NCBI RefSeq assembly: GCF_003052515.2
Contig: NZ_QARE02000007.1
Location: 124,001-188,000, forward strand
DNA length: 64,000 nucleotides
Reading direction: 5' to 3'
Origin: Pseudomonas sp. RIT409
Lineage (GTDB): Bacteria; Pseudomonadota; Gammaproteobacteria; Pseudomonadales; Pseudomonadaceae
The notes under the pieces are model-generated. The model was not told where the DNA came from. It was given only the letters and a program-made list of their open reading frames with translations, and did not search any database. Made by a program: the position numbers and the translations under genes. Below, one piece after another: positions 18,169-26,751 of the stretch. Positions within the stretch are counted from its first letter, which is position 1. The number at the start of each line of letters is the position of its first letter.

Positions 18169-18588
18169 ATGAACACCTATTACCCTGATGGGCAGCGTCC
18201 GAACACCCACAGCGTCGTCATGGGATACGTGCTGTGGATCGTCGGGTTTACCGGCTCCCACCGTTTCTACTATGGCAAGCCGGTAACCGGAACGATTTGG
18301 TTCCTGACCTTCGGGCTGTTGGGGATCGGCTGGTTGATCGACCTGTTTCTCATCCCTTCAATGGATCGCGAAGCGGATATGCGCTTTCACGCAGGGCCTA
18401 CGGACTACAGCGTCGCCTGGATTTTGCTGACGTTTCTGGGGGTGTTTGGCGTGCACCGGATGTATCAAGGGAAATGGATCACCGGCGTGCTGTATCTGCT
18501 GACTGGCGGCTTCGTCCTGCTGGGGGTTTTGTATGACTTCTGGACGCTGAACGACCAGATTTCGATCCGGAATGCAGAGCGTCGCTAG
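18169..18588 (+). CDS. TM2 domain membrane protein (two TM2 units)
   Basis: A 139-residue protein with two copies of the TM2 pattern, a hydrophobic helix, a G-x-HR-x-Y turn and a second helix ending in an acidic W/D motif: GFTGSHRFYYGK...GWLIDLF (about 24-65) and GVFGVHRMYQGKWITGVLY...LYDFWTL (about 90-131). TM2 proteins are small membrane proteins of poorly known function. Start at 18169; the frame is open upstream but without family similarity. It has a leader of about 250 bases shared with the divergent NlpC gene, in which I see no other gene. Confidence 0.88.
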   Translation: MNTYYPDGQRPNTHSVVMGYVLWIVGFTGSHRFYYGKPVTGTIWFLTFGLLGIGWLIDLFLIPSMDREADMRFHAGPTDYSVAWILLTFLGVFGVHRMYQGKWITGVLYLLTGGFVLLGVLYDFWTLNDQISIRNAERR

Positions 18589-18666
18589 GCAAGCGAGTTA
18601 ACGGCCCAGACCGGGCCAGCTCTGTTGGCGAGTTGCTGGATGGGGGGGCGCCTCCGGAAGTCATAG

Positions 18667-18729
18667 CGCCCAGCGTCCGGCATCACGGGGTATCGGCGCA
18701 GGCGTTCCCACGCCGAGGGTGGGAACGTC
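18667..18729. repeat. Partial copy of the GTTCCCACGC repeat family
   Basis: GTTCCCACGC/GGGTGGGAAC form a hairpin at 18704-18726, preceded by CAGCGTCCGGCATC. Both parts match pieces of the two 108-base repeats at 45496-45603 and 57956-58063, so this looks like a decayed or half copy. It lies downstream of the TM2 gene and pyrC'. Confidence 0.55.
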
Positions 18730-18764
18730 CCAGGAGTCGCCTGGCTAACAGCCTCTGCGGTGGG

Positions 18765-20036
18765 TCAGGCGCTGTAGCTGATCCGGCCGTCGACAAAGGT
18801 GTGCGTCACCGCGCTTGGCAGGCAGTGCCCCAGGAACGGGCAGTTTTCACCTTTCGACAGCCATCGCTCGCCCGCTACGGTCGAGGCCGCGGGATCGAAT
18901 AGCACCAGATCTGCCGCTGTACCTGCCGCGAGGCGGCCCGCGGGCAGTCGCAAGGCTGCTGCGGGCCCCGCGCTGAGGCGCGAAAGCAACGTTGGCAGAT
19001 CCAGTAGGCCGTCATCAACCAACGTCATCGCCAGCGGCAGGAGCAGCTCTACGCTGCTGATGCCTGGCTCCGTAGCGCCGAATGGAGCCAGCTTGGCGTC
19101 GCGTTCGTGAGGTTGGTGATGGCTGGCGATCGCCTGTACCACGCCCGATCGGACCGCTTCGCGCAATGCATCTCGGTCTGCGCGGGTGCGCAGAGGCGGT
19201 TGGACGTGGTAGAGGCTGGAGAAGTCGATGAGCGCTTCGTCGGTCAGAATCAACTGGTAGAGCGCGACGTCCGCCGTCACTGGCAAGCCGCGCGCCTGCG
19301 CTTGGGCGATCAGTTCCACGCCGCGTGCGCTGGTCAGTTGGCTGAAGTGCGCGCGCACGCCGCTCTGTTCCACCAAGAGAAGATCGCGAGCCAGTGCCAC
19401 GGTTTCCGCGGTTTCCGGAATGCCCGGCAAGCCGAGGAACGCGGCAGTCGGGCCGTCATGGGCCAGGCCGCCGGCCGCCAGGTCGTGGTCCTGTGAATTG
19501 AAAATGACCGTCAGGTCGAACGTTGCCGCGTATTCCAGCGCGCGGCACAGGGTGCGGTTACTGCCGAAATTGCTCAAGCCGTTGGTGAATGCCACGCAGC
19601 CAGCGTCGCGCAGGGCGATCAGCTCGGCCAGTTGTTCGCCTTCCAGGCCTTTGCTCAGTGCGCCGATCGGGAACACCTTGCTGTGCCCCGCTTCGCGCGC
19701 GCGGTCGAGAATCAGCTCGGCAACGGCCGAGGTATCGAGCACAGGACGTGTGCGTGGCGGGCAGCACAGGCTGGTCACCCCACCTGCGGCCGCCGCGCGG
19801 GTTTCGCTGGCAATCGTGCCTTTGCGGCTGTAGCCGGGCTCGCGCAACGACACGTTGAGATCCACCAGGCCAGGCGCCGCCACGAGACCCTTTGCGTCGA
19901 TGGTCTGGGTTGGGGTGAAGTCGGCAGGCGCTGCGCCCAGGGCGAGAATCTTGCCGGCTTCCAGATGAACATCGATGACTTGATCCAGACCGCTGACAGG
20001 GTCGATGACGCGAGCGCCAAGGATGCTGAACTTCAC
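18765..20036 (-). CDS. pyrC: Dihydroorotase-like protein PyrC' (non-catalytic)
   Basis: A 423-residue member of the dihydroorotase/amidohydrolase family that pairs with PyrB. The metal-binding DxHxH expected after the first strand is replaced by [15 protein letters not shown], so both zinc histidines are lost, and the later His ligands are also not evident. In P. putida and P. aeruginosa the equivalent PyrC' is known to be inactive but required for assembly of active aspartate transcarbamoylase. The start is a GTG at 20036 that overlaps the pyrB stop by four bases (GTGA). A separate true dihydroorotase must be elsewhere in the genome. Confidence 0.94.
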   Translation of the reverse strand: MKFSILGARVIDPVSGLDQVIDVHLEAGKILALGAAPADFTPTQTIDAKGLVAAPGLVDLNVSLREPGYSRKGTIASETRAAAAGGVTSLCCPPRTRPVLDTSAVAELILDRAREAGHSKVFPIGALSKGLEGEQLAELIALRDAGCVAFTNGLSNFGSNRTLCRALEYAATFDLTVIFNSQDHDLAAGGLAHDGPTAAFLGLPGIPETAETVALARDLLLVEQSGVRAHFSQLTSARGVELIAQAQARGLPVTADVALYQLILTDEALIDFSSLYHVQPPLRTRADRDALREAVRSGVVQAIASHHQPHERDAKLAPFGATEPGISSVELLLPLAMTLVDDGLLDLPTLLSRLSAGPAAALRLPAGRLAAGTAADLVLFDPAASTVAGERWLSKGENCPFLGHCLPSAVTHTFVDGRISYSA

Positions 20037-21037
20037 TGGGCGTTCTCCTGCTCGTACTGACGTTGGGCGGTTTGGCCACTCATGGCCATGGACAAGACGG
20101 CCATGCGCACGGCAATGCCGTAGGTGACCTGATTGAGAATCACCGAGTGCGCGCCATCGGCCACGGCCGATTCGATTTCCACGCCGCGGTTGATTGGACC
20201 GGGATGCATGACGATGGCGTCAGGTTTGGCTCCGGCAAGGCGAGCGGTGGTCAGGCCGAACAGGCGGTAGAACTCGCCCTCGCTGGGCAGCAGGCCGCCC
20301 GACATGCGTTCGCGCTGCAGGCGCAGCATGATCACCACGTCGACGTCTTTCAGCCCTTCGGCCAAATCGGTGTAAACCTTCACGCCGTATTGCTCGACAC
20401 CGACCGGCAACAGAGTCTTCGGCCCGACAACGCGGATGTCGGGGCAGCCCAGCGCCTTGAGTGCGATCATATTCGAGCGTGCGACGCGGGAGTGAAGAAT
20501 GTCACCGACGATGGCCACCGACAGGTTCCTGAAATCGCCCTTGTGACGGCGAATGGTCAGCATGTCCAGCATGCCTTGTGTCGGATGGGCATGGCGCCCG
20601 TCGCCGCCATTGATGATTGCCACCTGTGGGCACACGTGCTCGGCAATGAAGTGCGCTGCGCCGGAGTCTGCGTGGCGGACGACGAACATGTCGGCGGCCA
20701 TTGCCTCCAGGTTCCGCAGGGTGTCGAACAGCGTCTCGCCCTTGCTGGTGGAAGATGTCGAAACGTTCAGGGTGATGACATCCGCCGACAACCGCTGCGC
20801 CGCCAGCTCGAAGGTCGTGCGGGTGCGGGTGGAGTTTTCGAAGAACACGTTGCAGACGGTCTTGCCGCGCAACAGCGGGACTTTTTTCACAGCCCTTGCG
20901 CCGACTTCAAGGAACGAGTCGGCCGTGTCCAGGATTTCGGTGAGCAGTTCGCGGGGCAAACCGTCTAGCGAGAGGAAATGTTGCAACTGACCCTGATGGT
21001 TCAGTTGCAGCGGGCGCTTGGCGTCGAGAGGCGTCAT
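20033..21037 (-). CDS. pyrB: Aspartate carbamoyltransferase catalytic subunit PyrB
   Basis: PyrB joins carbamoyl phosphate and aspartate in pyrimidine synthesis. The 334-residue protein has the carbamoyl phosphate motif [15 protein letters not shown] (about 64-78), the HPTQ motif (HAHPTQGML), and the aspartate-site region MLRLQRERM. It overlaps pyrC' downstream and follows pyrR by 12 bases, the usual Pseudomonas pyrR-pyrB-pyrC' order; the N-terminal extension typical of the dodecameric Pseudomonas enzyme (about 20 residues) is present. Confidence 0.97.
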   Translation of the reverse strand: MTPLDAKRPLQLNHQGQLQHFLSLDGLPRELLTEILDTADSFLEVGARAVKKVPLLRGKTVCNVFFENSTRTRTTFELAAQRLSADVITLNVSTSSTSKGETLFDTLRNLEAMAADMFVVRHADSGAAHFIAEHVCPQVAIINGGDGRHAHPTQGMLDMLTIRRHKGDFRNLSVAIVGDILHSRVARSNMIALKALGCPDIRVVGPKTLLPVGVEQYGVKVYTDLAEGLKDVDVVIMLRLQRERMSGGLLPSEGEFYRLFGLTTARLAGAKPDAIVMHPGPINRGVEIESAVADGAHSVILNQVTYGIAVRMAVLSMAMSGQTAQRQYEQENAQ

Positions 21038-21049
21038 CGCAAAGGACTC

Positions 21050-21574
21050 TTAGAGGGCGGCGGAATCGGTGGAAAGGTCTTGCAATTCGAGCGTCAGCGG
21101 AGTCGGGCCGGACAGTTTGACGCGCTCGTGGGGAGACAGGTCCAGCGTCGCTCCGGTCACATTCGGGCGAATCGGCAGCTCGGCGGCGTCCAGATCGAAC
21201 AGCGAAACCAGCGTCACGCTGGCCGGGCGGCCGTAATCGAACAGTTCGTTGAGCGCTGCGCGGATCGTGCGGCCGCTCATCAGCACATCGTCGATCAGCA
21301 CAAGGTGCTGGCCCTCGATTTCAAAGGGAAGCTCCGACGGCCGCACTTGGGGATGCAGGCCATTCTGGCTGAAATCATCGCGGTAAAAGGAAACATCCAG
21401 TGTGCCCAGCGGGGCCTGGCTGCCCAAGGCTTCGAGCAGAGCCTGGGCGACCCACACGCCGCCCGTGCGGATACCGATGAAGCGCGGCTCCCCGATGTTG
21501 CGTTTGTTCAGGTGCGCGGTGAGATCGATCGCCATCTGGCTGATCAATTCGGCGGGGTTCGGTAGGCTGCTCAT
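21050..21574 (-). CDS. pyrR: Bifunctional pyr operon regulator/uracil phosphoribosyltransferase PyrR
   Basis: A 174-residue type I phosphoribosyltransferase with the PRPP loop [18 protein letters not shown] (about 90-107) and [12 protein letters not shown] near residue 33. In Bacillus PyrR attenuates the pyr operon; in Pseudomonas PyrR acts in pyrimidine-responsive control and may have weak UPRTase activity. The 89-base gap to ruvX shows no obvious attenuator. Genes ruvX and algH lie just upstream on the same strand. Confidence 0.94.
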   Translation of the reverse strand: MSSLPNPAELISQMAIDLTAHLNKRNIGEPRFIGIRTGGVWVAQALLEALGSQAPLGTLDVSFYRDDFSQNGLHPQVRPSELPFEIEGQHLVLIDDVLMSGRTIRAALNELFDYGRPASVTLVSLFDLDAAELPIRPNVTGATLDLSPHERVKLSGPTPLTLELQDLSTDSAAL

Positions 21575-21663
21575 GGTCGCTCCTTCAAGGACCCGGTCGT
21601 GCGCAGAGCGTCAGGCCGGGCCAAAACTCAGATTCGGTGCCGCGTAAAACGCTCGGTTTCTAC

Positions 21664-22104
21664 TCAGGTTTCGAACAGCGCGCTATTGGCTTCCAGCCAC
21701 CCTTGCAGCAAGAGCGCCGCAGCGATGGCATCCACCGGATTGTCGCGGTAGCTGCCACGCTGACCCCCACGGGATAGGCGCTCGCCCTTGGCTTCGAAAG
21801 TCGTCAGGCGCTCGTCGTGGGTGTACACGGGCAGATTGAAGCGGCCATTGAGCTGGCGCGAAAACTTCTCGGCCCGCGCGCTCATTTCGCTCGGTGTGCC
21901 ATCCATGTTCAGCGGCAGACCGACCACGATGGCATCCGGTTTCCATTCGGTAATGAGGGCTTGTACCTTGTCCCAGTCGGGAACACCGTTTTGGGCTTTC
22001 AAGGTACACAGTTCACGGGCCTGGCCGGTAATGACCTGGCCGACCGCAACGCCGATCTGTTTGGTGCCATAGTCGAATCCCAGCAACAGGCGCAGCGCAG
22101 CCAT
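21664..22104 (-). CDS. ruvX: Pre-16S rRNA nuclease / Holliday junction resolvase-like RuvX (YqgF)
   Basis: A 146-residue RNase H-fold protein starting MAALRLLLGFDYGTKQIGVAVG, with the acidic residue of the first strand and further acidic residues in IVVGLPLNMDGT and the C-terminal DAIAAALLL. YqgF proteins mature the 5' end of 16S rRNA. Its start codon overlaps the algH stop by one base (TGATG), so the two are translationally coupled. Confidence 0.94.
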   Translation of the reverse strand: MAALRLLLGFDYGTKQIGVAVGQVITGQARELCTLKAQNGVPDWDKVQALITEWKPDAIVVGLPLNMDGTPSEMSARAEKFSRQLNGRFNLPVYTHDERLTTFEAKGERLSRGGQRGSYRDNPVDAIAAALLLQGWLEANSALFET

Positions 22105-22673
22105 CAGGCGTGCCCCGCCTGGCTGGTCAACAGGCTGAGGTTGACGCCCAGCTTGGCCGCAGCGGCGTTCAGGCGTTGTTCACTGTCCAGTTCGAAGAGA
22201 ATGGCCGGATCGAATGCGCAGTTGAGCCAGGCGTTAGCGGCGAATTCGGCTTCCAACTGACCGGCGTCCCAACCTGCGTAGCCCAGGGTGATCAGATTTT
22301 GATCAGGCCCGTAGCCATCGGCGATGGAAAACAGCACGTCCTGTGACGTCGACAAGGCAACGCCCCCCAGATTGACCGTGGCCTGAAACACCTGGCCGGG
22401 AGGATGCAGCACGAAGCCGCGATCCGTCTGAACCGGCCCGCCCACATGAATGGGAATGTGCTGGCAGCGTGCCGGCGGCGTCATCTCCGGTCGCAGTTGT
22501 TCGAGGATGTCCGCCAGCGACAGGCTTTGCGGGCGGTTGATTACCAGCCCCATGGCACCATTGGCGTTGTGCTCGACGATGTAGGTCAAGGTCTGGGAAA
22601 AATTCTCATCGTGCATGTGGGGCATGGCGATCAGAAATTGATGCTTGAGGTACGACGGAGTGACATTTTTCAT
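22104..22673 (-). CDS. algH: YqgE/AlgH family protein
   Basis: A 189-residue DUF179 protein with the start MKNVTPSYLKHQFLIAMPHM and the conserved NANGAMGLVINRP, HVGGPVQTDRGFVLH and GYAGWDAGQLEAE segments. AlgH was first named as a regulator of alginate genes in P. aeruginosa; its biochemical role remains unclear. The start at 22673 is preferred over an ATG 12 codons upstream. It is 211 bases from tonB, with a REP-like repeat between. Confidence 0.94.
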   Translation of the reverse strand: MKNVTPSYLKHQFLIAMPHMHDENFSQTLTYIVEHNANGAMGLVINRPQSLSLADILEQLRPEMTPPARCQHIPIHVGGPVQTDRGFVLHPPGQVFQATVNLGGVALSTSQDVLFSIADGYGPDQNLITLGYAGWDAGQLEAEFAANAWLNCAFDPAILFELDSEQRLNAAAAKLGVNLSLLTSQAGHA

Positions 22674-22785
22674 GTGGCCTAGTGTGGCGCCGTGGGGCTG
22701 TCGTGACAACTGTCAGAACCGACACAGGGATGGATAAATCGCGACCGGGTTCAGGTTTCATGCTGTTCGCGAGTAGCGTCGGATC

Positions 22786-22872
22786 TTGCAGGCGCGCGGT
22801 TGACCGCGATTGCGGTACCTCGCGCATCAATCTCGTTGAAAGGCCGTAATCGCGGGCAAGCGCGCTCCTACA
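22786..22872. repeat. REP-like repeat, one good and one decayed arm
   Basis: The right arm (ATCGCGGGCAAGCGCGCTCC at 22849-22868) is the same as in the REP pair at 13744. The left arm (GCAGGCGCGCGGTTGACCGC) has diverged. It lies between the algH start and the tonB stop. Confidence 0.7.
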
Positions 22873-22884
22873 AAGGGGGCGGCG

Positions 22885-23787
22885 CTAATTACTGGACAGT
22901 TTGTCGCCGCGGGCGAATTTCCAGGTGCGGATGATTTCCAGCCGGTCGATGTCCGACAGGTCGCCCGTGAACGGGGCGAATGGCGCGGCCAGGCGCACGA
23001 TTTTCTGCGCAGCCTGATCCAGCAACGGCTGGCCTGAAGATTCGAGCACCAGCACTTCGTACAACGACCCGTCACGGTTGATCGAGACCATCATCCTCAG
23101 GCTGCCGTAGATCTGCTGGCGCCGAGCTTCTTCAGGGTAGTTGAGGTTACCGATGCGCTCGATCTTCTTGCGCCAGTCTTCCTTGTACCAGGCGCCTTTG
23201 TCGCGCATGGTCGACGCCGCACTGAGGCGGTGAATCCTGGGGCGCTTGGCATACGCCTGCTGTTCTTCGGCAAGTTCAGCTTCCAGGCTGGCGATTTCGC
23301 TGTTCAGTTGGGTGCTGTCGAACGTGGGTGCCGCTTTCTTGGGCTCGTCCGGCTTGACCTCGTCGCGCTTGGCAACGGTCTTTTCCTTGGCCGGTGCCTT
23401 GGTGGCGACTGCTGTTTTGGGCGCTTCCTGCTTGACCACCGGTTTGGCGGCAGGCGGTGGCGTCACCTTATTGATCTGCGTGTCCTGATAGGGCGCGACC
23501 TCGGTGGTCTTGGGCACCGCTTTTTTGTCGAGCGTGCCGCTGCCTTGTTGGTTTTCCTGAGCGAGGAAATCGGCATCTTTCGGTTTGGTATCGCTTTTGA
23601 AGGGGGCGAGGGTGATCTCCAGCGTCTGGCTGATTTTCTCCGGTTTCACGTAGGTGAAGCCCACGCCAAGGATCAACGCCAGATGCACGAGCGCTGCGAT
23701 CAGCAGCGTAAAGCCCAGGCGGTCGGCCGGGCGCACGGAACTGCGGGTCAGGGCCATGGGGAGATCATTGTCGACCGCAGCGTTCAT
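22885..23787 (-). CDS. tonB: TonB family energy transducer (TonB3-like)
   Basis: A 300-residue protein with one N-terminal membrane anchor (LGFTLLIAALVHLALILGVG, about 25-44), a long Lys/Pro/Ala-rich periplasmic linker (about 90-160), a coiled-coil-like stretch (SEIASLEAELAEEQQAYAK) and a C-terminal TonB fold with NYPEEARRQQIYGSLRMMV and VRLAAPFAPF. In P. aeruginosa the gene in this position, tonB3, is needed for twitching motility, which fits its location next to gshB and pilG. Confidence 0.9.
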   Translation of the reverse strand: MNAAVDNDLPMALTRSSVRPADRLGFTLLIAALVHLALILGVGFTYVKPEKISQTLEITLAPFKSDTKPKDADFLAQENQQGSGTLDKKAVPKTTEVAPYQDTQINKVTPPPAAKPVVKQEAPKTAVATKAPAKEKTVAKRDEVKPDEPKKAAPTFDSTQLNSEIASLEAELAEEQQAYAKRPRIHRLSAASTMRDKGAWYKEDWRKKIERIGNLNYPEEARRQQIYGSLRMMVSINRDGSLYEVLVLESSGQPLLDQAAQKIVRLAAPFAPFTGDLSDIDRLEIIRTWKFARGDKLSSN

Positions 23788-23932
23788 CGGCGCTCCGGCA
23801 TCACATGAACCAGCATTGCGAAAACCAACCTAGGGCGTCATTCAGGCTGCGCATGATAACGCAATGTGGGTGAGGACTTGATTGTTGATATGGGGTGGGC
23901 CGATGTGTGGATGGACCGTTCGATGTATGACG

Positions 23933-24071
23933 CCTGTAGGAGCGTGGCTTGTCCCGCGATCTGGCGCGCAGCGGCAGCAAATCCGTTACGTGCGCTTTCT
24001 CAGAAGTGGACGGGATCCAGATTTTACGACCGGTTCCCGGCCGATCGCGGGACAAGCCACGCTCCTACAGG
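23933..24071. repeat. Perfect 29-base inverted repeat (REP pair, GTGGCTTGTCCCGCG type)
   Basis: The 29 bases at 23933-23961 (CCTGTAGGAGCGTGGCTTGT onwards) recur in perfect inverse at 24043-24071, with about 80 bases between. The arm differs from the 13744 family after GTAGGAGCG. It ends seven bases before the gshB stop. The remaining part of 23788-24077 contains no gene. Confidence 0.85.
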
Positions 24072-24077
24072 GAGCGT

Positions 24078-25031
24078 TTACACCTTTTTGAGCTTTTTCT
24101 CGATCGCATCCATCAGCATGCCGCCGATATCCGTGCCATAGGCATTGTCGATTTCCCGGATGCAGGTCGGGCTGGTGACGTTGATTTCCGTCAGGTTTTC
24201 GCCGATGACGTCCAGACCTACGAACAGCAAGCCTTTTTCGCGCAATGTCGGGCCGACCTCGGCGGCGATCCAGCGGTCGCGCTCGGTCAGCGGGCGAGCT
24301 TCGCCGCGGCCTCCGGCGGCCAGGTTGCCACGGGTTTCACCTGCCGCCGGGATGCGCGCCAGGCAGTAAGGGACTGGCTCGCCGTCGATCATCAGAATGC
24401 GTTTGTCACCGTCCTTGATGGCGGGCAGGTAGGCTTGCGCCATGATCTGATGTGCCCCATTGACCGTCAGGGTTTCGAGAATCACGGAGAGGTTCGGATC
24501 TTCAGGGCGGTGGCGGAAGATCGACGTGCCGCCCATGCCATCCAGCGGCTTGTAGATCACATCGCCGTGTTCGGCGGCGAACGCCCGCAGAATATCGGCG
24601 CGGCGGCTGACCAGCGTGGGCGGTGTGCAATGAGGAAACAGGGTGGCGAACAGCTTTTCATTGCAATCACGCAGGCTTTGCGGCTTGTTCACGATCAGCG
24701 TACCCGCACGCTCGGCTTGCTCCAGCAGGTAGGTGGTGTAGATGAAGTCCATGTCGAAGGGCGGATCCTTGCGCATCAAGATCACGTCCAGGTCGTCCAG
24801 GCCGCTGTCGATTTCGGCGTCGAACTCGAACCAGTTTTCCGGGTTGGCGAAGACTTTCAGCGGCTTCATACGGGCGCGGGCCTGGCCTTTCGCCTGATAC
24901 AGATCCTGCTGCTCCATATAAAACAGCGACCAGCCGCGCGCTTGCGCCGCCAGAAGCATGGCCAGCGAGCTGTCCTTCTTATAGGAGATGCGCTCGATGG
25001 GGTCCATGACAATGCCAACGCGAACGCTCAT
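24078..25031 (-). CDS. gshB: Glutathione synthetase GshB
   Basis: GshB ligates glycine to gamma-glutamylcysteine using ATP to make glutathione. The 317-residue ATP-grasp protein starts MSVRVGIVMDPIERISYKKDS and has YTTYLLEQAER, KPLDGMGGTSIFR (ATP-grasp loop), and the metal ligands in the C-terminal FVGLDVIGENLTEINVTSPT. Start at 25031 is the family start; the frame is open 27 codons further. Divergent from pilG. Confidence 0.97.
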   Translation of the reverse strand: MSVRVGIVMDPIERISYKKDSSLAMLLAAQARGWSLFYMEQQDLYQAKGQARARMKPLKVFANPENWFEFDAEIDSGLDDLDVILMRKDPPFDMDFIYTTYLLEQAERAGTLIVNKPQSLRDCNEKLFATLFPHCTPPTLVSRRADILRAFAAEHGDVIYKPLDGMGGTSIFRHRPEDPNLSVILETLTVNGAHQIMAQAYLPAIKDGDKRILMIDGEPVPYCLARIPAAGETRGNLAAGGRGEARPLTERDRWIAAEVGPTLREKGLLFVGLDVIGENLTEINVTSPTCIREIDNAYGTDIGGMLMDAIEKKLKKV

Positions 25032-25294
25032 GGGTAATATCCTCTGTTCGGTAATGGCCTCGACGGGCCTGAAAACAGGCGTCAGGGTGGCGCCGCACCG
25101 GCTCGCGGTCAAGGGGCAAGCGCGGCACGTATGCTTTATGGATTGCGTCTTTAGAGTGTGCTAAAAAGGCTCGGCATCGGGTGTGACGCCAGTTGTCATG
25201 CCTCCTCTCTCGATGAGGGGTTCCGCGATCCCGAACCCGACCAGACGGCCGAAGGCAAACCCATCTCAATCGCTGCGGCGATGGTAGAGCAGAT

Positions 25295-25705
25295 ATGGAA
25301 CAGCATTCAGTGCCATTGAAAGTCATGGTCATCGACGACTCCCGAACGATTCGTCGCACCGCCGAGACCCTGTTGCAGAACGTCGGCTGTGAAGTGATCA
25401 CCGCTGTGGACGGTTTCGATGCGCTGGCGAAGATCGCTGACAATCATCCGAGCATCATTTTCGTGGACATCATGATGCCCAGGCTGGACGGGTATCAGAC
25501 ATGTGCATTGATCAAGAACAACCGGGCTTTCAAAGCCACCCCGGTGATCATGTTGTCCTCCAGGGATGGGCTGTTCGATAAGGCCAAGGGGCGTATCGTC
25601 GGTTCTGATCAGTTTTTGACCAAACCGTTCAGCAAGGAAGAGCTGCTCAGTACGATCAAGGCCCATGTGCCTGAGTTCGTTGCAGCAGAACAACAACTAT
25701 CTTGA
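25295..25705 (+). CDS. pilG: Twitching motility response regulator PilG
   Basis: A 136-residue single-domain receiver with acidic pocket VIDDS (D14/D15), phospho-acceptor D58 in IIFVDIMMPRLDG, and the conserved KPF lysine near residue 109. PilG promotes pilus extension downstream of the Chp histidine kinase in P. aeruginosa. It is the first gene of pilG-pilH-pilI-pilJ-chpA-chpC; the 263 bases upstream, shared with gshB, should hold the promoter, though no clear consensus was seen. Confidence 0.96.
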   Translation: MEQHSVPLKVMVIDDSRTIRRTAETLLQNVGCEVITAVDGFDALAKIADNHPSIIFVDIMMPRLDGYQTCALIKNNRAFKATPVIMLSSRDGLFDKAKGRIVGSDQFLTKPFSKEELLSTIKAHVPEFVAAEQQLS

Positions 25706-25749
25706 TGCCGAGCCCTTGCGCGGGGACGGCGGTTTCTATGGGGAACACC

Positions 25750-26115
25750 ATGGCTCGAATCCTGATCGTCGATGACTCGCCGACTGAAATGTACAAGCTG
25801 ACCGGGATGCTGGAAAAACACGGCCATCAGGTACTCAAGGCCGAAAACGGTGCCGATGGCGTTGCTCTGGCGCGTCAGGAAAAGCCTGATGCCGTTCTGA
25901 TGGACATCGTCATGCCGGGCCTCAACGGCTTTCAGGCGACCCGCCAGCTCACCAAGGATGCGGACACCAGCACAATTCCGGTGATCATGATCACCACCAA
26001 GGATCAGGAAACGGACAAGGTCTGGGGCAAGCGCCAAGGCGCACGGGATTACCTGACCAAACCGGTGGACGAAGAAACCCTCATGAAAACCCTGAACGCG
26101 GTCCTGGCGGGCTGA
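25750..26115 (+). CDS. pilH: Twitching motility response regulator PilH
   Basis: A 121-residue single-domain receiver starting MARILIVDDSPTEMYKL, with phospho-acceptor D52 in AVLMDIVMPGLNG and the KPVDEE lysine. In P. aeruginosa PilH counters PilG and favours retraction or acts as phosphate sink. The start at 25750 is chosen because the motif begins there; the frame is open 16 codons upstream and overlaps pilG. Confidence 0.96.
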   Translation: MARILIVDDSPTEMYKLTGMLEKHGHQVLKAENGADGVALARQEKPDAVLMDIVMPGLNGFQATRQLTKDADTSTIPVIMITTKDQETDKVWGKRQGARDYLTKPVDEETLMKTLNAVLAG

Positions 26116-26131
26116 AGCCTGGCCCGCATTC

Positions 26132-26671
26132 ATGGCTCGGTCGCAAACCGCCTTCCAACTCTTGCTCGACATCGACCAGCGCTGTCGCTCGCTGGCGGCC
26201 GGCCTGCCGTTGCAGGAAACCCGGCAGCAGGGCTGGAGCGGCATTGGCTTCCGCATGGGTGAACGGTACTACGTGGCGCCGATGGGGGAGGTCGATGAAA
26301 TCCTCCACGAGCCTCGTTACACCGCTGTGCCGGGCGTCAGGCACTGGGTCAGGGGTATCGCAAATCTGCGGGGGCGCCTGTTGCCGATCCTGGACGTTTA
26401 CGCCTTCTTCGGGCATGAATTGTCGCCTCTGCGCAAGCAGCGCCGAGTGCTGGTGATCGATGATCAGGACGTTTTCGTCGGGTTGCTGGTGGACGAAGTC
26501 CTGGGTATGCAGCATTTCAGCGAGCGCAGCTTGATGCCCGAGCCGTCCGGTGAAAGCGAGCCGGACATCGCGCCCTTCATACAGGGCCGCTTCCTGCGCG
26601 AGCAGGCCTGGCGGGTGTTCAGTCCCAGAAGCCTCGTGCAGTCCGCGGACTTCATGAATGTCGCCTTGTGA
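26132..26671 (+). CDS. pilI: CheW-like adaptor PilI
   Basis: A 179-residue CheW-domain protein that would couple the receptor PilJ to the kinase ChpA. It shows GIGFRMGERYYVAPMGEVDEIL (first beta region), WVRGIANLRGRLLPILDVYAFF (typical CheW central signature) and VFVGLLVDEVLGMQHF. It begins 16 bases after pilH. Confidence 0.94.
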   Translation: MARSQTAFQLLLDIDQRCRSLAAGLPLQETRQQGWSGIGFRMGERYYVAPMGEVDEILHEPRYTAVPGVRHWVRGIANLRGRLLPILDVYAFFGHELSPLRKQRRVLVIDDQDVFVGLLVDEVLGMQHFSERSLMPEPSGESEPDIAPFIQGRFLREQAWRVFSPRSLVQSADFMNVAL

Positions 26672-26751
26672 TTCCGCTTGGCGCCGCACCTCAGCAGGTC
26701 GGGACGTACTCACCCGCAATGCACACCGATTTTCGGGCGGAGCCCTGAGCA

